A model generated the notes under the pieces. The model ran no database searches and was not told where the DNA came from. It saw only the letters and a list, made by a program, of their open reading frames with translations. Of a stretch of 7,623 nt of DNA, positions 1 to 4,841 are shown piece by piece. The DNA lies in contig PUMK01000008.1 in NCBI GenBank assembly GCA_003551325.1, positions 1 through 7,623 on the forward strand, in the 5' to 3' direction. Origin of the DNA: Candidatus Acetothermia bacterium. Its GTDB lineage: Bacteria; Bipolaricaulota; Bipolaricaulia; Bipolaricaulales; Bipolaricaulaceae. How positions within the stretch are numbered: position 1 is the stretch's first letter; every line of letters begins with the position of its first letter. A program made the position numbers and the translations under genes.

Positions 1-5
1 CGGGG

Positions 6-46
6 GGCCATCCGTGAGAGCGCCCGTTCGTCACCCCTGGATGGCC
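6..46. repeat. Bulged inverted repeat (stem-loop) upstream of the transglycosylase gene
   Basis: The 8-base arms GGCCATCC (6-13) and GGATGGCC (39-46) are perfect reverse complements. Immediately inside them GTGA (14-17) can pair with TCAC (31-34). The result is a 12-bp stem with a four-base bulge (CCCT, 35-38) and a 13-base loop. No T-run follows on either side, so it is not a classical intrinsic terminator. It could be the end of an upstream transcript cut by the window edge, a regulatory structure, or a chance palindrome in GC-rich DNA. The pairing is seen directly; the role is unknown. Confidence 0.4.
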
Positions 47-79
47 AACCCGTCCTTCGCCGACGCGCACCCGCTTGGG

Positions 80-85
80 TAGAGT
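80..85 (+). promoter_or_regulatory. Putative leaderless promoter -10 element (TAGAGT) of the transglycosylase gene
   Basis: TAGAGT fits the TANNNT form of an extended -10 type promoter and ends six bases before the GTG start at 92. If the hexamer occupies -12 to -7, transcription would begin on the G of the GTG, giving a leaderless mRNA. No TTGACA-like -35 box lies 16-18 bases upstream, and no GGAGG-like ribosome binding site precedes the start. The first three bases are also an in-frame TAG stop, so no longer N-terminus is possible. The motif is seen; promoter activity is inferred. Confidence 0.45.
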
Positions 86-91
86 AGAGCC

Positions 92-1828
92 GTGACCGAG
101 GCTCAGCGTTGGCTCCTGTTTGGTGCAGTTCTCGTGTTGGGTTCCCTGACGGCCGTCGGGGCGTTGCTCCTGTGGCCTGTCCCCTCGTCCTCAGCATACA
201 TCGCGGACTACGAGCAACTCTGGAAGGCCATCGAGGCGGGGCAAGACGGCATCGATACGCTGGACCGTATCCTCGAAGAGGACAACGGACGCGCCTGGCA
301 CGCTGCCATGGCGGCAGGCAGTGCCTATGCAGAGGCCGGCGACTACGAGAGGGCAGTTGCACGGTTCACACGAGCGGTGACGTTGTGGCCTACCGCCGAG
401 GCCCGAAGGGAGCTTGCAGCCGCGCTGGAGTCAGCCGGACGATATGCGGAAGCTCTTGCCCATTGGGAACGTCTGCTTCCCTCCACCACCGCCGCACAAG
501 CTGTGTTGCGTCTGGAGCGCGACCCCCTAAGCGCCGCACAGGTCCTGAACCGCTATGGTGCTCACCCCGCTGCACTGGAGGCAAGTGCCGCCCTGGATAG
601 CCCTGAGGGGCGATTGGAACGGGCACGGGCTCTAGCGGGACTGGGGAGGCTGCAGGAAGCTGCGGCTGTCTACGAGGCTTACCTGCGGCTGGTTCCCGCA
701 GACTCCAGCGCTCGTGTTGCGTACGGACGGGTCCTCGAACGCCAGGGGAACACGAGCGGAGCGCTGGACGCCTACCGTGCGGCAGGCACCGTTGGAACGC
801 TGTCCGCAGGACGCCTCCTTGAGGCGCAAGGGCGTGAGGATGAAGCATTGTCCTTCTATTCCCGGTCGAACGACCCGGAAGCGTTGTGGCGCGCTGCGGT
901 ACTCCTGGAGCGCCGTGGCCAGCTGACGGAGGCACTGAAGCTTTATCAGGAATTGGCCGAGGGTTCCCACCGTGTGTGGGATGACGCGGCCATCCGCACG
1001 TACACCCTCCTCATCGGCGAAGGTGCAACCCAACAGGCAACCGCGCTGCTATCCCGACTGCCACCCGCAGCACGTTGGATCCTGGGAGCGCTCGAGGGAT
1101 CGCCTGTGAAAGACCTATCGCGTGATCCCCCTCCAAGGCGGTCCGACGCTGTCCAGGCAGCCGACGCTCTCCTGGACCATCTTCCGGAGTCCGATGCCTG
1201 GCGCTGGATCCGGGCAGAGCTCGAAGTTGCCGACCGGAAAGCCTCGTATGCCGAACGCTTGACCATCGGCGAGTGGTACTTGGCCCATGGAGACTACGCT
1301 GCTGCGTGTCGAATCGGTAATGCTGTGCTGGCCGTGCACCCTTGCCTACGCGCCTACCGGTTGGCCTATCCCCTCGCCCATGTGAAGGCCGTGCGTGCCT
1401 GGGCAGACCGCTACGCTGTTGACCCCTATCTTGTATGGGCTGTCATGCGTGAGGAGAGTCACTTCCGGATCTCAGCAGTCTCGAGCTCCGATGCACGTGG
1501 CTTGATGCAGCTTCTACCCAGCACGGCTCGTTGGATCGCCGAAGACCGAATCGGGATCTCCTATAGCATCGATGGTCTGTTTGAACCAGCCACGAACATC
1601 CGCCTCGGAACGTGGTATCTTGGGTACCTCATGGAACAGTTCCCCCAGGGGATCGCCTGGGCCGTAGCAGCCTACAACGGCGGACAAGGCAACGTAAGAC
1701 GTTGGACAGAGGGTGGCGTACCCTTGGAGGCGCTCCCAAGCGCCCTGGGTTCCGTGGAGACGCGCGAGTATCTGACCAAGGTGCTTAACAGCTGGCTGAT
1801 CTACAACTGGCTCTACGGGAACGCGTAG
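92..1828 (+). CDS. Membrane-anchored lytic transglycosylase with TPR-like repeats (Slt family)
   Basis: This 578-residue protein is predicted to cleave the MurNAc-GlcNAc bond of peptidoglycan, forming 1,6-anhydro ends, on the outer face of the cytoplasmic membrane. Residues 8-29 form one hydrophobic segment with no lipobox Cys, so it is an uncleaved anchor or a signal peptide. Residues 70-290 hold degenerate TPR-like helical repeats, for example 70-103, 107-130, 174-207 and 264-290. They resemble the alpha-superhelix of Slt70. The catalytic SLT domain spans about 436-570: E455 of the REES motif (codon 1454-1456) is the likely acid/base, followed by GLMQLLPSTA (470-479), AYNGGQGNVRRW (527-538) and TREY (557-560). 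The order matches soluble lytic transglycosylases. The GTG start is the first possible start after an in-frame TAG at 80-82. The 3' end overlaps the convergent PLP-enzyme gene by 16 bases. The family call is firm; the exact repeat count and the physiological role are not. Confidence 0.93.
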   Translation: MTEAQRWLLFGAVLVLGSLTAVGALLLWPVPSSSAYIADYEQLWKAIEAGQDGIDTLDRILEEDNGRAWHAAMAAGSAYAEAGDYERAVARFTRAVTLWPTAEARRELAAALESAGRYAEALAHWERLLPSTTAAQAVLRLERDPLSAAQVLNRYGAHPAALEASAALDSPEGRLERARALAGLGRLQEAAAVYEAYLRLVPADSSARVAYGRVLERQGNTSGALDAYRAAGTVGTLSAGRLLEAQGREDEALSFYSRSNDPEALWRAAVLLERRGQLTEALKLYQELAEGSHRVWDDAAIRTYTLLIGEGATQQATALLSRLPPAARWILGALEGSPVKDLSRDPPPRRSDAVQAADALLDHLPESDAWRWIRAELEVADRKASYAERLTIGEWYLAHGDYAAACRIGNAVLAVHPCLRAYRLAYPLAHVKAVRAWADRYAVDPYLVWAVMREESHFRISAVSSSDARGLMQLLPSTARWIAEDRIGISYSIDGLFEPATNIRLGTWYLGYLMEQFPQGIAWAVAAYNGGQGNVRRWTEGGVPLEALPSALGSVETREYLTKVLNSWLIYNWLYGNA

Positions 1829-2859
1829 CCCGGTTCGTCCTCGTCCCGGATCGACGCTGCTTGCTCCGGGGCAAAGAGACCCGGGATTCCCCCTGTGTGC
1901 AGGAACACGACAACTTCCCCTCGACGGAACAACCCTTTCCGCGCAAGGTCCACGACGCCCGCCATGGCTTTGCCCGTGTAGACGGGATCGAGGATCAACC
2001 CTTCCAAACGAGCGGCAAGACGCACAGCCTCCACCATCTCCGGGGTGGGCAGTCCGTATCCGGGTCCCACATATTCGTCATGGATGGTGATCTCGTGTTC
2101 CGGCTCCAACCGCCCCAGCAGCGCATAGGCTTCGTCCAATCCTTCGGCGATACGCCGCGCCAGGACATCACCAGACCGCGACACACTGATCCCCAACACA
2201 CGGGCTTCGCCACCGCAGTAGAGTTCACTGCCCAGGATGAGCCCACACTGGGTGCTCGACGTGCCGCATGCCGTGACCACCCAATCAGGAGCTAGGTTCA
2301 GCTCGTGAAGCTGGCAACCAATCTCCCGAACGCAAGGCGCGTAACCCAGCGCGCCGTGCAGGGAACGACAACCATTGGGGATCACGTAAGGCCGCTCGCC
2401 ACGCTCCTCGAGTTCTGCCCGCAGGAGATCGACAGAATGTTGGACCGGACCTGGTCTGGAGGGAGGATCCTTCTGATCGGGCGTGCGGGGCACGAACCGC
2501 ATGGAGGCGGCCCCGAGAATGCTATCAAGGAGCAAGTTACCTCCAGGCTGTTCCGGAGGGCTTCCCCCAAGCACCAGGTGACAGGGAAGACCCACCACGC
2601 GGCATGCCGCCGCCGTGAGCCGGCAGTGGTTACTCTGCACGGCACCACTGGTGATGACGCACGTGGACGACGCCTTCAGGGCCTCGGCCATAGCGTACTC
2701 CAACTTGCGAAGCTTGTTCCCACCCAGAGCCAATCCCGTAAGGTCGTCCCGCTTGACGAACACCCGGGGGCCACCAAGCGCCCGACTCAGCGCCGGAAGC
2801 TCCTGCAGGGGGGAGGGCAGCAGGGCCAAACGCGTTCGTTCTACGTTTCCTATCTGCAT
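1813..2859 (-). CDS. PLP-dependent D-cysteine desulfhydrase / ACC deaminase family enzyme
   Basis: This 348-residue cytosolic enzyme belongs to fold type II of the PLP enzymes. K49 in GGNKLRKLE is the Schiff-base lysine. SGAVQSNHCR (71-80) is the substrate-binding loop, ACGTSSTQCGL (197-207) the phosphate-binding loop, and DPVYTGKAMAG (291-301) and FLHTGGIPGLF (319-329) are family signatures. ACC deaminases carry Glu and Leu at two selectivity positions, whereas D-cysteine desulfhydrases carry Ser/Thr. Here both are Thr (T295, T322). That favours D-cysteine to pyruvate, H2S and ammonia, or a related D-amino-acid reaction, over ACC deamination. The ATG at 2859 is chosen because GAGGAG lies six bases upstream. 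An ATG at 2880, overlapping the upstream stop as TGATG, would add seven residues (MRTEECC) but has no ribosome binding site. The gene lies 20 bases after the PLD gene and is probably co-transcribed with it. Its 3' end overlaps the transglycosylase gene. The family is certain; the substrate is inferred. Confidence 0.9.
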   Translation of the reverse strand: MQIGNVERTRLALLPSPLQELPALSRALGGPRVFVKRDDLTGLALGGNKLRKLEYAMAEALKASSTCVITSGAVQSNHCRLTAAACRVVGLPCHLVLGGSPPEQPGGNLLLDSILGAASMRFVPRTPDQKDPPSRPGPVQHSVDLLRAELEERGERPYVIPNGCRSLHGALGYAPCVREIGCQLHELNLAPDWVVTACGTSSTQCGLILGSELYCGGEARVLGISVSRSGDVLARRIAEGLDEAYALLGRLEPEHEITIHDEYVGPGYGLPTPEMVEAVRLAARLEGLILDPVYTGKAMAGVVDLARKGLFRRGEVVVFLHTGGIPGLFAPEQAASIRDEDEPGYAFP

Positions 2860-2865
2860 ACAGCA

Positions 2866-2871
2866 CTCCTC
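2866..2871 (-). promoter_or_regulatory. Ribosome binding site GAGGAG that decides the PLP-enzyme start
   Basis: On the minus strand GAGGAG sits six bases before the ATG at 2859, an ideal Shine-Dalgarno spacing. It lies inside the seven codons that would be translated from the alternative ATG at 2880, which itself has no purine-rich stretch upstream. This supports 2859 as the main start. Coupled initiation at the TGATG overlap remains possible. Confidence 0.7.
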
Positions 2872-2879
2872 GGTCCGCA

Positions 2880-4010
2880 TCAGACCAGCTGATGCAGTGT
2901 ACCCAGAGGAGCCCCGATGTCCATAGCTACGGGGATCTCCGGTTGAGAACGCGCCCACACCCGATCAAACAGACCCTGTAGCTGACGGGCGAGCTCGGGG
3001 ACACCCAGCACCACCAGACCCGCCTCTGCATGGCGCGCCAGAGAGTAGTGGGACCAGTTGGCCGACGTCACCACGCTGTCCCGACCATCAACGAGGAGAC
3101 ACTTCGCGTGCATCGTCTCTCCCGGTGGTGCCAGCCTTACGTCTACACCCGAGAGAACAAGGTAAGCCGCGGCTTCCCGCGTTGCGCGCACCGTGGTCTC
3201 ATCCATGAACGCTTCTCCACCCTCCAACACGACCCGCACGGAGACACCGCGCTGGGCAGCCTCGGTAAGCGCATCGATGAGCATGTTCGACGGACTATCC
3301 CACATGCCTGAGTAACGGGCCATCCGGTAGACGAGGAGTTCAACAGAGCGCTCCGCGCTGGCGATGATGGGGCGCAGGATCTCCAGATGGACCTCCGTGC
3401 CTGGTGGTTGAAGGAGCGGGAAGAGCAGCGGTTCGGACCAGGGAGACTCGGGATGTGTGGCCACCACGTCCGGTTCTTCCTCCCACAGGAGTTCGAACAG
3501 CTCCGTGAATTGCAGTGCCACCGCAGGCGATTCCACCAGAAGATCGGTCTGCACGCTGTCCAGCATTGCGTTCCACGTCCAATGCGTGGACCCAACGAAC
3601 ACCCATCGTCGATCGATGATCAACACCTTCGCATGGAGCGATGCATCTGGATCACACCACCAACGAAACACCGCCCCCGCTTCCTCGAGGAGCAGCCGCG
3701 CATCTTCCTGGGTTTCCCAGGGCTCCCTCCACAGGTTCACATGCACGCGGACGTCGACGCCCCGAAGCGACGCCTGGGCCAGTGCCTCTGCCGGAGCGCT
3801 GGCTGGTACCCCGGTTCCGTAGTAACGAAGATCGGAGATCATGACGAGAACTTCGGATTCCGCTCCGTTTAGGATCTCCACCACCGCATCCAGGTACGCG
3901 GGGAGGTTCGCTTCGGTGAGCAGTGGGGTGACGGTGGCTGCCCATCCGAATACCACAGAGAACAGGAGGGCCAACGCCAGCCCCGCATGCAACGCGTATC
4001 GATACAACAT
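2880..4010 (-). CDS. Exported phospholipase D superfamily protein with two HKD motifs
   Basis: This 376-residue protein is likely an extracytoplasmic phosphodiesterase acting on phospholipid or nucleic acid; the substrate cannot be read from the sequence. Residues 1-24 look like a signal peptide: a short basic start, a hydrophobic core at 9-22 and a possible cleavage after GWA. Two PLD half-domains follow. The first HKD motif is H126-x-K128-x4-D133, followed by GS at 140-141. The second is H301-x-K303-x4-D308, followed by TSANWS at 315-320. Both catalytic His/Lys pairs are intact, so a monomer can build the two-fold active site without dimerising, unlike single-HKD Nuc-type nucleases. The start is well bounded: an in-frame TGA lies at 4016-4014, just upstream of the ATG at 4010. 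A TACAAT hexamer precedes it and there is no well-placed ribosome binding site. It is the first gene of a probable two-gene operon with the PLP enzyme. Its stop overlaps an alternative ATG of that gene as TGATG. Confidence 0.88.
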   Translation of the reverse strand: MLYRYALHAGLALALLFSVVFGWAATVTPLLTEANLPAYLDAVVEILNGAESEVLVMISDLRYYGTGVPASAPAEALAQASLRGVDVRVHVNLWREPWETQEDARLLLEEAGAVFRWWCDPDASLHAKVLIIDRRWVFVGSTHWTWNAMLDSVQTDLLVESPAVALQFTELFELLWEEEPDVVATHPESPWSEPLLFPLLQPPGTEVHLEILRPIIASAERSVELLVYRMARYSGMWDSPSNMLIDALTEAAQRGVSVRVVLEGGEAFMDETTVRATREAAAYLVLSGVDVRLAPPGETMHAKCLLVDGRDSVVTSANWSHYSLARHAEAGLVVLGVPELARQLQGLFDRVWARSQPEIPVAMDIGAPLGTLHQLV

Positions 4011-4015
4011 GCATC

Positions 4016-4021
4016 ATTGTA
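4016..4021 (-). promoter_or_regulatory. Putative leaderless promoter -10 element (TACAAT) of the PLD gene
   Basis: Read on the minus strand, TACAAT ends five bases before the ATG at 4010, so transcription would begin at or next to the start codon. The nearest purine-rich stretch (AGGG, 4027-4024) lies 13 bases from the ATG, too far for a normal ribosome binding site. No good -35 box lies 16-18 bases upstream; TTGAAT at 4051-4046 is 24 bases away. The hexamer is seen; promoter function and leaderless translation are inferred. Confidence 0.5.
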
Positions 4022-4100
4022 CACCCTAAGACCTCTTTTTGTGTTATTCAATGCGTCTTGGAGCACACTCGCTTGAGTCGTTGTCCTCCGTCAGGCGCGC

Positions 4101-4106
4101 TAAGAT
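4101..4106 (+). promoter_or_regulatory. Putative leaderless promoter -10 element (TAAGAT) of the ZIP transporter gene
   Basis: TAAGAT ends six bases before the ATG at 4113, placing the expected transcription start on the A of the ATG. No Shine-Dalgarno sequence lies in the six intervening bases. TTGAGT (4073-4078) is 22 bases upstream of the hexamer and TTGTCC (4081-4086) is 14 bases upstream; neither gives a standard spacing. TAA at 4101-4103 is also an in-frame stop, so the ATG at 4113 is the earliest possible start. Function is inferred. Confidence 0.48.
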
Positions 4107-4112
4107 CCGTGC

Positions 4113-4841
4113 ATGAACGAACAGGTTCTCCTCATCGGGCTTGCGTCGCTGCCGTGTCTGGGGATCCTCCTGGGCGCCCTGCTCGCTGAGGTCTTCGATC
4201 TGTCCCGGTCGCTCCTGGGGTTAGCGTTGCACTTCGCCGAGGGGGCCATGCTGGCGGTCGTGGGGGTGGAGCTCATGCCCCGAGCCCTGGGGGTTGAACC
4301 GCCATGGGTCTTGATCGTGGCGTTCCTCACCGGCGGTGGCACGTTCCTGCTCATCGAACGGGCTGTCCAGTGGGCACAGCGAAAGCGCAAGCGTTCGGGC
4401 TCCGATAGCGGTCCATGGATGATCTACGTCGGGACAGTCATCGACTATCTGACGGACGGAATCATGATCGGCGCAGGCGTGACGATCGCTGCGCAACTCG
4501 GGTTGGTGTTGGGCTTGGGCCAAGCCGTAGCCAATGCTCCGCTGGCCTTCACCGCCATGGCCACGCTCAAAGCGCGCAGCACCCGACGTGGTCGTGCCAT
4601 GTTGACAGGCCTGTTCGTCACGGTGCTGTTCGCCGGTGCCGCTGTAGGGTACTGGGGGTTACGAGGGCTCCCCGAGGCGCTTCGCTTGGCGGTGCTGGCC
4701 TTTGGCTCGGGTATCCTGGTGCTGGTGGTGGTGGAGGAGATCACGCCGCGCGCCGATCAGCATGGCTCCACACACGGATCCGCGCTGTGTGTGTTGAGCG
4801 GGTTTGCGCTGTTCGCCCTCGCATCGCTCTACCTAGGCTGA
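4113..4841 (+). CDS. Divergent ZIP-family metal transporter
   Basis: This 242-residue inner-membrane protein has about eight hydrophobic segments: roughly 4-24, 34-58, 64-86, 104-127, 129-150, 163-184, 190-210 and 222-241. The pattern around H40-F-A-E-G and E53-L-M-P matches TM2 of ZIP transporters. IDYLTDGIMIGAG (110-122) occupies the place of the TM4 HNxPEG motif, and VEEITPRA (207-214) resembles the late-TM signature. The usual metal-binding residues are altered. TM4 has D111 and Y112 where His-Asn is normal and keeps D115 for Glu/Asp. TM5 (GQAVANAP, 136-143) keeps Gln but lacks the following Asn/Asp and the PEG. The cytoplasmic loop at 87-100 is basic and has no His cluster. A divalent metal is therefore plausible as substrate but unproven. 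The gene is divergent from the PLD gene and overlaps the ABC gene tail to tail by 13 bases. The fold is likely; transport activity is uncertain. Confidence 0.78.
   Translation: MNEQVLLIGLASLPCLGILLGALLAEVFDLSRSLLGLALHFAEGAMLAVVGVELMPRALGVEPPWVLIVAFLTGGGTFLLIERAVQWAQRKRKRSGSDSGPWMIYVGTVIDYLTDGIMIGAGVTIAAQLGLVLGLGQAVANAPLAFTAMATLKARSTRRGRAMLTGLFVTVLFAGAAVGYWGLRGLPEALRLAVLAFGSGILVLVVVEEITPRADQHGSTHGSALCVLSGFALFALASLYLG

Larger units (their letters stand above)
4011..4112. other. Divergent intergenic region between the PLD and ZIP genes
   Basis: This 102-base region separates two head-to-head genes and is visibly more AT-rich in its left half (T-run at 4036-4040, then GTGTTATTCA) than its neighbours. 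A TANNNT hexamer lies at each end, reading outward. A weak inverted repeat, AAGAC (4028-4032) with GTCTT (4055-4059), is the only other symmetry noticed and is too short to call an operator. No small RNA or ORF is supported. Confidence 0.6.

Noticed and set aside
390..935. Minus-strand 181-codon open frame antisense to the transglycosylase gene
   Set aside because: The plus-strand gene carries coherent TPR and SLT motifs. The antisense translation is Arg/Pro/Gly-rich with no recognisable pattern.
1866..1884. Hairpin CCGGG (1866-1870) / CCCGG (1880-1884) as a terminator for the transglycosylase gene
   Set aside because: The stem is only five base pairs, lies within the opposing coding sequence, and has no following T-run.
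2860..2958. N-terminal extension of the PLP enzyme to an upstream start at 2958
   Set aside because: The extra residues overlap the PLD C-terminus and do not resemble the family N-terminus, which begins close to the 2859 ATG with a serviceable ribosome binding site.
4028..4059. AAGAC/GTCTT inverted repeat as an operator in the divergent promoter region
   Set aside because: Five-base arms separated by 22 bases are expected by chance in a 102-base region.
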